Notes under the pieces: generated by a model
Databases searched by the model: none
Seen by the model: the letters and a program-made list of their open reading frames with translations, nothing else
Told to the model about the DNA's origin: nothing
Shown here: one piece after another, positions 9,172-17,370 of the stretch
How positions within the stretch are numbered: the stretch's first letter is position 1
How the letters are laid out: each line of letters begins with the position of its first letter
Position numbers and translations under genes: made by a program
DNA from: Sphingobacteriales bacterium
GTDB taxonomy: Bacteria > Bacteroidota > Bacteroidia > Chitinophagales > CAIOSU01
Length of the DNA: 64,000 nucleotides
Direction of reading: 5' to 3'
NCBI GenBank assembly: GCA_027486795.1
Contig: JAIXOI010000027.1
Coordinates: forward strand, 1-64,000

Positions 9172-9759
9172 TCATTCTTGCATCATAACAACCTTGCCAT
9201 CCTTATAAACCCCAACAGGCTGTAGGTTGGGGCATTGAGCAGGTTGCGAGCCATACATTTTAGCCAATCCTGAAGCAAATGGCAAGCCTTTGTAAAAGCA
9301 CTTTTCTGAAGGCTTGCTAAGCTCTTCGGGCAGTTGTATCACCATTTTGTTGGTCTTGTCAATGTAGCCAATTTTATTGTACTCGCTACTGGCGGGTTTA
9401 TCTTCCCATACAATATTCAGTATGGCGGCAAAGGCCAAACCTTCGCTAAATACGCCTACTTCGTCGTACATCAAGGGCACTACAAGCTTTCCAGTCTCGT
9501 CAACAAAACCATATTTCCAAGTCTTACGGTCTTGCAGCAAGCCAACAATAGCCATGCCCTCGCTAAACTTTCCGGCTTGGTCAAACACAGGGTACACTAC
9601 CCACTCGCCAGCCATATTTTTATAGCCCCACTTCAACTCACCAATTACGTTGCCGTCTTTATCCTCCGATGAGATAGTATCCATGGCTGGGTATAATTGC
9701 TGTGCGTTGGCCACAAAACCAACTAGCACAAGCGCAAAAACTACCAATAAGTGTTTCAT
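9172..9759 (-). CDS. Exported WG-repeat protein
   Basis: A 195-residue exported protein when read from the ATG at 9759, which gives a signal peptide (MKHLLVVFALVLVGFVANAQ). The frame extends 18 codons upstream to 9813 with no signal-like residues. The mature part has WG-type repeats (KWGYKNMAGEWVVYPVFDQA, then KYGFVDETGKLVVPLMYDEV and IGYIDKTNKMVIQLPE), each a short beta unit with a GKxVVP core and a following EGLA/EGMA turn. Such proteins are common in Bacteroidota and have no assigned role. It lies 25 bases behind the PLC-like gene but has its own -7 box, overlapping that gene's stop codon. Confidence 0.75.
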   Translation of the reverse strand: MKHLLVVFALVLVGFVANAQQLYPAMDTISSEDKDGNVIGELKWGYKNMAGEWVVYPVFDQAGKFSEGMAIVGLLQDRKTWKYGFVDETGKLVVPLMYDEVGVFSEGLAFAAILNIVWEDKPASSEYNKIGYIDKTNKMVIQLPEELSKPSEKCFYKGLPFASGLAKMYGSQPAQCPNLQPVGVYKDGKVVMMQE

Positions 9760-9779
9760 ATTTAGATTGTTTGCAGGTG

Positions 9780-9787
9780 CAAAGTTA
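9780..9787 (-). promoter_or_regulatory. -7 promoter box (TAACTTTG) of the WG gene
   Basis: Minus-strand TAACTTTG matches TAnnTTTG exactly. Its first three bases are the TAA stop of the upstream PLC-like gene, and it lies 20 bases before the WG start. Confidence 0.5.
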
Positions 9788-10678
9788 AGGCTTTTTTGGC
9801 TGTTTGATGCCATTCAATTCATCTACCACCATGAACAAATGGCCTGAGTGGTACCAATCCACGGTCAAGAAATTGATGCGCTTGCCAACAGCAGCCTGGC
9901 ACTGCTTTACCCTGCCCATGAGCACTTCGTAACTATTAGCCTTGCGGTTTTTGCAACGTCGGGCAAAGGTTCCGGTAAGGAAATGATTGAAAATATACAA
10001 GGCCTTTGTGGTATCTGCTTGTGGTTTCAGGTTGCAATTGTACCTTTTAAGGCTTTGGTTGCTATACGGGTTCTCAAAACCATAGTCGTACTGCTGGTGT
10101 TGCCAAGCTTTGCTGCTGCTATCGGTGCGGTCTATAAGAAAAACAAAACGCTTGCCACTAGATACCATGTGCCCTAGTGTTGGCCATGGTTCGTTTTTGG
10201 GTTGGGCATGCACATATCGGTAAATTGGGTGTTGCTCCACAATTTTAGCAAAATCATTGGGTGTAACGCTGCATTGGCAAATAAACGTTACCACCTCGTT
10301 GGGGTTTGCATCCAAATAAGCTACAAACATATCCAGTATATCATCCAATGGCCTATAACCCAATACCGCGAAGGAATGGAACACCATCACTGTCTTTTGG
10401 GCCCGGAGTTTTTTATTGGGCCCGTTGTAGTAATGCACATCAATCATAAAGGCCTTAATACCGTCCTTTAACTGCCGAGGCAAATCGTATTTTTGGTTTG
10501 GATAGGTCCAGCGCTGTTTACTGCGGGCGGCATTAAAGGCATTGTGAGTGGTTGGGTAAGAAACCTCATTGTAGCGCAAGTTGCACAATTCAGGGTGACC
10601 GTTGCAGGGCAACAATTGAGCACTGGCACTAAAATACACCCACAACAACAGCAATTGCAAAAAAACAACCAGCCGCAT
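9785..10678 (-). CDS. Secreted PLC-like phosphodiesterase
   Basis: A 297-residue exported protein with signal peptide 1-20 (ending YFSASA). It belongs to the PLC-like phosphodiesterase (PI-PLC X, TIM-barrel) superfamily: NEVSYPTTHNAFN gives the first catalytic-type His45, IDVHYY the Asp80-Val-His82 group, and MVFHSFAVLG the second general acid/base His101. FLIDRTDSSS later in the chain fits a barrel strand. Family members cleave phosphoinositide-like or glycerophospho head groups without calcium; the natural substrate here is unknown. It follows the subtilase gene after three bases, so the two are probably co-transcribed, suggesting joint export of degradative enzymes. Confidence 0.8.
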   Translation of the reverse strand: MRLVVFLQLLLLWVYFSASAQLLPCNGHPELCNLRYNEVSYPTTHNAFNAARSKQRWTYPNQKYDLPRQLKDGIKAFMIDVHYYNGPNKKLRAQKTVMVFHSFAVLGYRPLDDILDMFVAYLDANPNEVVTFICQCSVTPNDFAKIVEQHPIYRYVHAQPKNEPWPTLGHMVSSGKRFVFLIDRTDSSSKAWQHQQYDYGFENPYSNQSLKRYNCNLKPQADTTKALYIFNHFLTGTFARRCKNRKANSYEVLMGRVKQCQAAVGKRINFLTVDWYHSGHLFMVVDELNGIKQPKKP

Positions 10679-10681
10679 AGC

Positions 10682-12799
10682 TTACTGCTTTATCAGCTTA
10701 TACACCATAGCGGTAGCGCCATTAACCTGCACTTTTATAAAGTACAGCCCAGCGGCTTGGCCAGTTAAATTGAAATGTCCGTTTGCCTTATTTGCGATTA
10801 GAGGCACGGTTTGGGTATGGATAGTTTTGCCCATTACATCCATCAAAGTCACATCAACCAGTCCCGTGGTGTTGGCGCTTATATCAAACTGCACTTCGTC
10901 AATAGCAGGGTTGGGGTAAAAAGTAATCTGCTCAATCAGTTGCAGAGTTGACAACACATTACTGGTGCTATCCAGATATACGGCAACTGTATCAATCTGC
11001 TCACAACCATTTGCATCGGTAGTAACAATGGTATAATCGCCAGGCAACAGGCTATCGGCAAGGTTGCCTACTCCATCTGCATTTTGCCAAGCAAAGCTGT
11101 AGGGCGGCTCGCCACCTTGCACCAATACCGTAATACTGCCATTGGGGTTTATCAATCCCCTTGAACGGTTTACAATAAAACCTGTTTGCAATAAGGTAGG
11201 TTGGCTTAAGGTAAAGTAACCCGTGCGGCTGCAACCCACCGAATCGGTAATGGTAACGGTATAATTGCCAGCAAGCAGGTTTTGAGCTAATGCTACCGAA
11301 TCGCCATGGCTCCAAGCAAAATGGTACGGCGCGCGGCCGCTATCTACAGCTAAAGCAATGGAACCAGTTGAGTCGCCAAAGCAAAGCACATTTTGCGTGG
11401 TAGCATTAATTACGAGACAAGTGGTGCAAAAATCATTTTGAAAACGCACCAGCGCCTTATACAAGTTTAACCTTCCGCCCGAGCTAGTGGTAGTTGCTAA
11501 ATCAGAAATGGTATCAATGCTCAATAAAAGACTTTCTTTCATTAGCCGCAGCATACTATCGGGGTATAGTTTGTAGGCTATCATAAAATCGGGGCAAGCC
11601 GCCGAAAACATTAACGCTATAGCGCCAGCCACCTGCGGAGTAGCAAACGATGTACCTGTTGTTGCCGAGTGCCCATTGCCAGAGGTGGTGCTCCAAATAC
11701 CAGTTCCAGGTGCACCCAAGTCTACCGAGGTACTTCCGTATCCCGAACTAGGGTTCTTAAAATCGGTACGGGTGGTGTTGGTTACCACTAACAAATAATC
11801 ACTTTCGCAAGTAGACGGAATATCGCCACCTACTTCCACATCAATATTGATATTAGCAGTGGCCCCAACACTCATGATACCTTGCGTTCCCAGCGAGTCG
11901 TACATGGCACACCAAATAGGATAATCGGCCGCAAAACCAAAATCAATCCCGAATGATGAGCTGGCGGCTACCACAAAAGCGCCCTTTACTCCGTTGGTTT
12001 GGTTGTACAATCGACGAGTTTCGAGCACATAGGCATAGGCAGCTACCACTTGGCTTTCGGTATACTGAGAGCATATAACTGGCATAATGGGCAAACCCCA
12101 ATTTACGCCTGCCGTACCCGTAAAATTATTGGTTTTGGCACCTACCAGCCCAGCGCATAACGTCCCATGGGCGTTTACAGGTATTACATCGTTCTGGTTT
12201 ACTACATGCCATCCGTTCACGTCGTCAATGTATCCGTTACCATCATTATCGATGCTATCGCCATCAATTTCATAACCATTGCGCCAAAAGTTGAGGTCAC
12301 TGTGAGCTAGTTCCATCCCTTGGTCAATTACCGCAACCACAATAGTATCGCCACTGCCCGTATACCCACCGGTGGTTATATCCCAAGCTAACGGTGCCTT
12401 AATATCGGCCCCAGGCACGCCACTGCCCTGCCCGGTATTTTCAAAGTTCCATTGTTGGGGGTATAGTGTATCGTTAGGCGTATTGCGCTCTTGGGCAATT
12501 CTGTTGTACTGTGCTATTTGAACTTGGGGCATACCTCTTAAGTAGTAGAGCACTGCTTGCTCCCATATTGGGTTTGTTTTAAATAGCCAAATATTAAGGC
12601 TTGGTGCAACCGTTTCGCCCAACGAAACTTCCGCTTGCGGAAAACGGGTCTGCACGTTTTTTAGGGCAACCTCAACAGAGCTGCCACGTTTCAAGAAAAC
12701 CAACACGTCGCCAACCACGTGCTGTTGCGCTTGGGTACTTGAAACAATGAGCAACATGCCCATGAACCCCACTAGCAATATCAATATTCTATGTCTCAA
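10682..12799 (-). CDS. Subtilisin-like serine protease with type IX secretion sorting domain
   Basis: A 705-residue secreted S8 peptidase. The start is TTG at 12799 and the signal peptide ends near residue 25 (STQAQQ). The catalytic triad is visible: Asp159 in VVAVIDQGMELAHSDL, His211 in NAHGTLCAGLVGA and Ser384 in TGTSFATPQVAGAIAL. A calcium-site-like DSIDNDGNGYIDD loop lies at 181-193. After the protease domain come two SprB-like repeats at about 450-620 (APYHFAWSHG... and PPYSFAWQNAD... with NYTVTITDSVGC). The C-terminal 75 residues are a type A sorting domain (FYPNPAIDEVQFDI, ending GLYFIKVQVN), which directs the protein through the T9SS. First gene of a two-gene unit with the PLC-like enzyme. 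Confidence 0.93.
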   Translation of the reverse strand: MRHRILILLVGFMGMLLIVSSTQAQQHVVGDVLVFLKRGSSVEVALKNVQTRFPQAEVSLGETVAPSLNIWLFKTNPIWEQAVLYYLRGMPQVQIAQYNRIAQERNTPNDTLYPQQWNFENTGQGSGVPGADIKAPLAWDITTGGYTGSGDTIVVAVIDQGMELAHSDLNFWRNGYEIDGDSIDNDGNGYIDDVNGWHVVNQNDVIPVNAHGTLCAGLVGAKTNNFTGTAGVNWGLPIMPVICSQYTESQVVAAYAYVLETRRLYNQTNGVKGAFVVAASSSFGIDFGFAADYPIWCAMYDSLGTQGIMSVGATANINIDVEVGGDIPSTCESDYLLVVTNTTRTDFKNPSSGYGSTSVDLGAPGTGIWSTTSGNGHSATTGTSFATPQVAGAIALMFSAACPDFMIAYKLYPDSMLRLMKESLLLSIDTISDLATTTSSGGRLNLYKALVRFQNDFCTTCLVINATTQNVLCFGDSTGSIALAVDSGRAPYHFAWSHGDSVALAQNLLAGNYTVTITDSVGCSRTGYFTLSQPTLLQTGFIVNRSRGLINPNGSITVLVQGGEPPYSFAWQNADGVGNLADSLLPGDYTIVTTDANGCEQIDTVAVYLDSTSNVLSTLQLIEQITFYPNPAIDEVQFDISANTTGLVDVTLMDVMGKTIHTQTVPLIANKANGHFNLTGQAAGLYFIKVQVNGATAMVYKLIKQ

Positions 12800-12936
12800 T
12801 GCAATATAGTATGGTTAAAGAGCCTAAATTTAAGTGAAAATTCGCTGTCCCCGAGTTATTAAACCTTGTTTTCGCCCAAACGGTTGCATCAGCCTTAATT
12901 TTAGCTGCACATACGGTTTATGTAACCCGTTCGTTT

Positions 12937-12944
12937 TATATTAG
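12937..12944 (+). promoter_or_regulatory. -7-like box (TATATTAG) near the phosphodiester glycosidase start
   Basis: TATATTAG is one mismatch from TAnnTTTG and ends two bases before the ATG at 12947. Either the transcript is leaderless or translation begins at the second in-frame ATG (12974), which also makes a signal peptide. Confidence 0.4.
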
Positions 12945-12946
12945 GT

Positions 12947-13714
12947 ATGACGGTAAACCACTTCAATAAACTCATGCTATCCATTAGCATTCTGGCTATT
13001 TCCATTGCCCTATATGCCGCATCGTGGCAAAAACCTTCCATTAAAATTGGCAAAGTGATTAACTACCTAGGTGCCGAATATACCGTATTTACTGCCGACC
13101 CTGCCAAGCATCAGATAACCCTGCATTGGAAAAATGCAGATGGACTGCTATTTTCATCAATAGGAAACTTACTAAAGACCGATAACGACCAAAAAATAGT
13201 AATGGTAACCAACGCTGGCATGTATACGCCAACACAAGCACCGGTTGGTTTGTATATCGAGAATGGTATAGAAATGGTTTCGCTTAATACCAGCAACTGC
13301 GATGGCAATTTCTGCCTAAAGCCGAACGGAGTTTTCTACACCGATAAGAATGGACCTCATGTTACGGCTAGTGAAAATTTTGAAAATGAAACCGTTAACA
13401 AACAGGTACACTATGCCACGCAAAGTGGCCCCATGTTGGTGATTGATGGCAAGTTGCATCCTGCTTTCAATGCAACATCCACTAGCCCGTATATTCGCAG
13501 TGGTGTAGGTATCGATTCAACGGGGAAGACAGTTTTTGCCATATCCAACCAGCCCGTCAATTTCCATGCTTTCGCCACGTTGTTTAAGGATGTTTTCGCA
13601 TGCAAAAATGCGCTGTATCTAGATGGTGCCATATCGTTGATGTACCTACACAACATCAGGAATGACCGTGGTGGTAAATTTGGCCCCATGATATCGGTAA
13701 GCGAACTACCCTAA
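12947..13714 (+). CDS. Exported phosphodiester glycosidase family protein (NAGPA/DUF2233)
   Basis: A 255-residue protein with one N-terminal hydrophobic segment at about 9-24 acting as signal or anchor. The rest matches the phosphodiester glycosidase family, named after the mammalian uncovering enzyme that removes GlcNAc from mannose-6-phosphate diesters: VTNAGMYTPTQAPVGLYIENG, then LKPNGVFYTDKNG, YATQSGPMLVIDGKLHPAFN, SGVGID, and near the end ALYLDGAISLMYL with the conserved Asp-Gly. In bacteria it probably cleaves a glycosyl-phosphodiester in the envelope or an exopolysaccharide, but the substrate is unknown. The start may be 12947 or 12974. Confidence 0.82.
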   Translation: MTVNHFNKLMLSISILAISIALYAASWQKPSIKIGKVINYLGAEYTVFTADPAKHQITLHWKNADGLLFSSIGNLLKTDNDQKIVMVTNAGMYTPTQAPVGLYIENGIEMVSLNTSNCDGNFCLKPNGVFYTDKNGPHVTASENFENETVNKQVHYATQSGPMLVIDGKLHPAFNATSTSPYIRSGVGIDSTGKTVFAISNQPVNFHAFATLFKDVFACKNALYLDGAISLMYLHNIRNDRGGKFGPMISVSELP

Positions 13715-13807
13715 ACCGACTAAACCCATTCAAATTTATTTTCACTTGGTAAATTCACAAAGGCTTTGCCATAAAACCATTAATTTTAACGGAAGAAACC
13801 AAATTGC

Positions 13808-14815
13808 ATGAAAGCTATTATCCCTGTAGCCGGCCCGGGAACCCGCCTGCGACCGCACACCTACACACAACCCAAAGCCTTGATACCTGTTGCTGGTAAA
13901 CCTATTTTAGGCTTTATCATCGATCAGTTACAAGAAGTAGGCGTTACAGAATTCGTGTTTGTACTGGGCTACCTTGGAGATAAAATACGCAGCTATGTTG
14001 AGGATAAATACCCGAAACTAAAGGCACACTACACCATTCAAGAAAAACGCGAAGGTCTTGGCCACGCTATTTGGACGGCCAAGCAACACATAGGCAAGGA
14101 TAAAGAAGTGCTGATTGTACTGGGCGACACCATTATTGAGGTTGATTTAAAAGCAGTGGTCGATGCCAAGTTTTCGTCGCTGGGCGTAAAAAAAGTAGAA
14201 GACCCTTGGAACTTTGGCGTGGCCGAAATTGGTAACGAACCCAACCAAATAACCAAGGTGGTTGAAAAGCCAAAGTTCCCAAAATCGAACCTAGCCTTGG
14301 TGGGTGTGTATATGATTAAAGAAGCCAAAGAACTTTTTCAAGCATTAGACACGCTGGTAGCCAACCGAACCGATGACAATATTGAAATACACCTTGCCGA
14401 AGCCATACAGATAATGATTGACAAGGGTATAAGGTTCAATAGTTTTAAGGTTGACCAATGGTACGATTGCGGAAAAGTAGAAATACTGCTCGAGACCAAT
14501 GCTACCTTGCTGAAAAAACACAATTTTGCGGCTCAAAACTTACCCAAGTTCGACAATACCATCATCATTCAGCCGGTAAGCATAGCCAAAGGGGCGCGTA
14601 TTACTAACTCCATCATTGGCCCCAATGTAACTATAGGCGAGGATGCAGAGATAAAATACTCAATCCTAAACAACTCCATTATTGGCGACTTTGCCCGTTT
14701 GAACCATGTAATACTGAAACGCTCCGTTATAGGTAGCGATGCTTATGTAAAAGGTTTGAGCCAAAGTTTGAACATTGGCGACAATACCGAAATAGATCTC
14801 AGCGGCGATAATTGA
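13808..14815 (+). CDS. NDP-sugar pyrophosphorylase (nucleotidyltransferase with left-handed beta-helix)
   Basis: Makes an activated nucleotide sugar from a sugar 1-phosphate and NTP. The 335-residue protein opens with MKAIIPVAGPGTRLRPHTYT and QPKALIPVAGKP, the Gly-rich nucleotide loop and catalytic Lys region of the RmlA/GalU/GlmU fold. VLGDTIIEVD supplies the metal-binding Asp, and VVEKPKFPKSNLALVGVY and DQWYDCG fit the sugar-binding part. Residues 255-330 form a short hexapeptide-repeat left-handed helix (IAKGARITNSIIGPNVTIGE, then NNSIIGDFARLNHVILK), as in archaeal-type bifunctional glucose-1-P thymidylyl/GlmU-like enzymes. The exact sugar and nucleotide are not decided by the sequence. 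Confidence 0.88.
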   Translation: MKAIIPVAGPGTRLRPHTYTQPKALIPVAGKPILGFIIDQLQEVGVTEFVFVLGYLGDKIRSYVEDKYPKLKAHYTIQEKREGLGHAIWTAKQHIGKDKEVLIVLGDTIIEVDLKAVVDAKFSSLGVKKVEDPWNFGVAEIGNEPNQITKVVEKPKFPKSNLALVGVYMIKEAKELFQALDTLVANRTDDNIEIHLAEAIQIMIDKGIRFNSFKVDQWYDCGKVEILLETNATLLKKHNFAAQNLPKFDNTIIIQPVSIAKGARITNSIIGPNVTIGEDAEIKYSILNNSIIGDFARLNHVILKRSVIGSDAYVKGLSQSLNIGDNTEIDLSGDN

Positions 14816-14852
14816 TAGCCCCCAAATGGCTATAAAAAGTTGAAATAACAAA

Positions 14853-15833
14853 CTACTTCACGTACATAACATCCTTCACAGCCTGTATCACCCTTTTAGG
14901 GTTGGGCATCCAAGCTTCGATAAGTGTTGGGGCATAGTGCAGCGGCGTGTCGGCAGTGTTGATGGCGATAATAGGCGCATCTAAATAATCGAACGCATAT
15001 TTCTGCACCCGGTAGCTAATTTCAGTTGATACGTTAGCAAATGGCCAAGCTTCTTCTAAAATAACCAAGCGGTTGGTTTTCTTTACCGATTCTACAATGG
15101 TATCAATATCCAATGGGCGGATAGTGCGCAAATCGATAATCTCAGCTTCTATGCCGTCTTTCGCCAACTCATCGGCAGCCGCTTGCGCCACTTTCATCAT
15201 TTTGTTGAATGATACAATGGTAACGTCTTTGCCCACGCGGTCAACACGCGCCTTACCAATGGGCAGTACATATTCCCCTTCGGGTACTTCGCCCATATCA
15301 GAGTACAGCACTTCCGATTCAAAGAAACAAACCGGGTCGTTATCCCTTATGGCTGCTTTCAACAAGCCTTTCGCATCGTATGGGTTACTTATAGAGATTA
15401 CTTTCAATCCTGGGGTATTGGCCATCCAGCTTTCAAAGCTTTGGCTATGCTGCGCTCCCAACTGTCCCGCTGCGCCCGATGGGCCACGGAACACAATAGG
15501 GCAACCAAACTCGCCAGCGCTCATAGAAAGCATTTTGGCGGCAGAGTTTACAATCTGATCAAATGCCAATACAGCAAAGTTCCAGGTCATAAATTCTACT
15601 ATTGGGCGCACACCGTTCATGGCGGCACCCACTGCTATGCCGGCAAAACCGAGCTCGGCAATAGGGGTATCAATTATGCGTTTAGCGCCAAACTCAGCCA
15701 ACATACCTTGGCTTACTTTGTAGGCACCATCATACTCTGCCACCTCTTCGCCCATCAAAAAAACGTCCTGGTCGCGGCGCATTTCTTCTTCCATCGCTTC
15801 ACGGATGGCTTCCCTAAGCCTGATTTCTCTCAT
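14853..15833 (-). CDS. pdhB: Pyruvate dehydrogenase E1 component, beta subunit
   Basis: Beta subunit of the thiamine-diphosphate E1 enzyme that decarboxylates pyruvate and passes acetyl groups to E2. The 326-residue protein from the ATG at 15833 (MREIRLREAIREAMEEEMRR) is of normal length; the frame runs 22 codons further upstream into repeat sequence and was not used. The family is recognised from VFLMGEEVAEYDGAYKVSQG, IDTPIAELGFAGIAVGAAMNG, RPIVEFMTWNFA and FRGPSGAAGQLGAQHSQSFE. The transketolase C-terminal half holds DLRTIRPLDIDTIVESVKKT. It stands alone: the alpha subunit and E2/E3 are not in the window, as is usual in Bacteroidota. A perfect TATATTTG box lies 24 bases upstream of the ATG. 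Confidence 0.96.
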   Translation of the reverse strand: MREIRLREAIREAMEEEMRRDQDVFLMGEEVAEYDGAYKVSQGMLAEFGAKRIIDTPIAELGFAGIAVGAAMNGVRPIVEFMTWNFAVLAFDQIVNSAAKMLSMSAGEFGCPIVFRGPSGAAGQLGAQHSQSFESWMANTPGLKVISISNPYDAKGLLKAAIRDNDPVCFFESEVLYSDMGEVPEGEYVLPIGKARVDRVGKDVTIVSFNKMMKVAQAAADELAKDGIEAEIIDLRTIRPLDIDTIVESVKKTNRLVILEEAWPFANVSTEISYRVQKYAFDYLDAPIIAINTADTPLHYAPTLIEAWMPNPKRVIQAVKDVMYVK

Positions 15834-15857
15834 AGCAAAACGGATTTTATTCCATGG

Positions 15858-15865
15858 CAAATATA
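15858..15865 (-). promoter_or_regulatory. -7 promoter box (TATATTTG) of pdhB
   Basis: A perfect TAnnTTTG match on the minus strand, 24 bases before the start. Immediately upstream lies the TCTTGTGTCTTAC-type microrepeat, in the same relative place as in front of the MFS gene. Confidence 0.6.
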
Positions 15866-15872
15866 CGGGATT

Positions 15873-15909
15873 AGACACAAGATGTAAGACACAAGACACA
15901 AGACTTTTG
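15873..15909. repeat. AGACACAAGATG-type microrepeat upstream of pdhB
   Basis: AGACACAAGATGTAAGACAC continues with further ACACAAGAC copies, about ten bases apart. It is the reverse complement of the block at about 6048-6077. Confidence 0.6.
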
Positions 15910-15934
15910 TAAAATTGGTTGCTTAACTAGCATT

Positions 15935-16453
15935 TCACAAATACGGCGTGGGGTCGATAAAGAACATTTTACGCCCACCATGCGGACCGCTGCTGTAGTT
16001 CCAAGGGTAAGGGAACAGCGTATAAATGGTGTAGTGCAGGTGTGGCTGTTTGCCTTTGGCATTGCCGGTATCGCCAACGGTGCCAATTACATCATCGCTA
16101 CTTACTGTTTCAAATCGATGCACATTGATGGAATTGAGATGCGCATAATAATGGAATCGCCATTTGGGTCCCATTACAACCACATAGTTACCAGCTATTT
16201 TATTATTGCCTTTAGCCACCACCATACCATATACTGCAGCTTTTACAGGTGTGCCTTTTTTAGCAAAAATATCCACGCCCTTGTGCACCACGCTGCGGCC
16301 CCACGGATAGTACCAAAACGACTTCACGTTCCAATCGCCGGGCTTAGCGCCTACCACAGGGTTGTGTATATTTTGTGGCAAGAGGAAACCTATTATGGTA
16401 ACCAAAAACACCAATAACAAACCATATTTAAAAGCCCTTTTTATGCGTTTCAT
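15935..16453 (-). CDS. M23 (LytM-type) metallopeptidase, membrane anchored
   Basis: A 172-residue protein with an N-terminal TM anchor at about 9-26 and an extracytoplasmic peptidase_M23 domain at about 55-145. The zinc ligands of the LytM fold are present: His57 and Asp61 in HKGVDIF and His140 in the HLHY motif, with His138 as catalytic partner; YAHLNSINV fits the active-site strand. These enzymes cut peptide cross-links in peptidoglycan. The protein is short, without SPOR, LysM or coiled-coil parts, so it is probably a simple periplasmic endopeptidase. It stands alone between pdhB and a divergent intergenic region. Confidence 0.88.
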   Translation of the reverse strand: MKRIKRAFKYGLLLVFLVTIIGFLLPQNIHNPVVGAKPGDWNVKSFWYYPWGRSVVHKGVDIFAKKGTPVKAAVYGMVVAKGNNKIAGNYVVVMGPKWRFHYYAHLNSINVHRFETVSSDDVIGTVGDTGNAKGKQPHLHYTIYTLFPYPWNYSSGPHGGRKMFFIDPTPYL

Positions 16454-16524
16454 GGTGGTGTAGCTGAGTGTTTAGGTGCTTTATGTTGATAGTAAATATA
16501 CAACGTAGGTTGGTATAACCGTCA

Positions 16525-16572
16525 CTTGAAATTCCATTTCCAAATTTTCAAATTGGCACATTTTCAAATTAG
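16525..16572. repeat. Left copy of a repeat flanking the lipoprotein gene
   Basis: Variants of CCAAATTTTCAAATTGGCAC followed by a stretch ending ACCACCACCTGTTA. A related direct copy lies at 17258-17320 on the other side of the lipoprotein gene. Confidence 0.4.
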
Positions 16573-16622
16573 TACCACCACCTGTTATCAAATAGGATAG
16601 CCAATATTAACCCTCACATTTT

Positions 16623-17180
16623 TTACTCTATCTTAAAAATATCTGGCATGGGAGCTTCCATTAACTCTGGCGATCCGGCATCAATAACTTTCTTTACCGT
16701 TCCATCCTCATTATACTTTGTGAGCGTCCCATGTGTTTTACTTTTATATCTAAAATAAGTTTCTTTCACTTGCCCACTGCAGTAAAAGCTAAGTGTATAT
16801 CCGTAAAATTCATTCTTGTAAACTATACCTTCAAAACTGGCCCCACCGTTATCACATAACCGTTCACACCGTAGCTCGAAATCGCCATTATTTGCATAAT
16901 GTACATCATAAATGACCATGCCGTTTCTAATGGCCTCCAGTTTTACTAATTCGCCTTTACTAAACATTTCAACTCGCCTATAATTTTCCTCCTCCTTAAC
17001 AATTGCCGTGCTATCAATAGCCTTGTTTGCCTGTCTTAAAATTTCTGCTTTAGTTGAATCATACCATTTATTAGGCGGATATTTAATTGTTGGGGGTAGC
17101 GGTGGTGAAGAAGCATTATTACATGAAAACAGTGAAAAAATTACCAAAATTCTTAAAAGAAAAAGTATTTCTGTAGGCAT
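16623..17180 (-). CDS. Lipoprotein with MORN/YwqK-like repeats
   Basis: A 185-residue lipoprotein when read from the ATG at 17180: the signal MPTEILFLLRILVIFSLFSC gives a lipobox Cys at residue 20. The rest has repeats of strand pairs with Gly-Xaa-Tyr/Phe turns (ELVKLEAIRNGMVIYDVHY, EGIVYKNEFYGYTLSFYCSG, then GTLTKYNEDGTVKKVID), similar to the MORN-like repeats annotated as YwqK-family antitoxin component. That name says nothing firm about function. Lower GC than its neighbours and repeat copies on both sides could mark a gained segment, but this is weak evidence. Confidence 0.55.
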   Translation of the reverse strand: MPTEILFLLRILVIFSLFSCNNASSPPLPPTIKYPPNKWYDSTKAEILRQANKAIDSTAIVKEEENYRRVEMFSKGELVKLEAIRNGMVIYDVHYANNGDFELRCERLCDNGGASFEGIVYKNEFYGYTLSFYCSGQVKETYFRYKSKTHGTLTKYNEDGTVKKVIDAGSPELMEAPMPDIFKIE

Positions 17181-17257
17181 GGTTTTATTCTGTTTGAAAT
17201 GAAAATACAAATATCCTAGCGCTTAACAATGTTTTAACTCTTGTCGTTACCAATCCA

Positions 17258-17320
17258 ATCTGCAATCGGTACATTAGCACATTCCCAAATTAGCACATTA
17301 ATCACCCTACCTGTTACCAT
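17258..17320. repeat. Right copy of the repeat flanking the lipoprotein gene
   Basis: ACATTAGCACATTCCCAAAT, AATTAGCACATTAATCACC and CTACCTGTTACC correspond word for word, with changes, to the block at 16525-16600. Confidence 0.4.
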
Positions 17321-17327
17321 TTCGTTT

Positions 17328-17335
17328 TATCTTAG
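17328..17335 (+). promoter_or_regulatory. -7-like box (TATCTTAG) of the sigma-factor operon
   Basis: TATCTTAG, one mismatch from TAnnTTTG, lies 35 bases before the TTG start of the ECF sigma gene. If the operon is autoregulated there may be a different promoter, which was not recognised. Confidence 0.35.
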
Positions 17336-17370
17336 ATAGTAATTGATCATCTCCCAAAAACAACCGGCCC

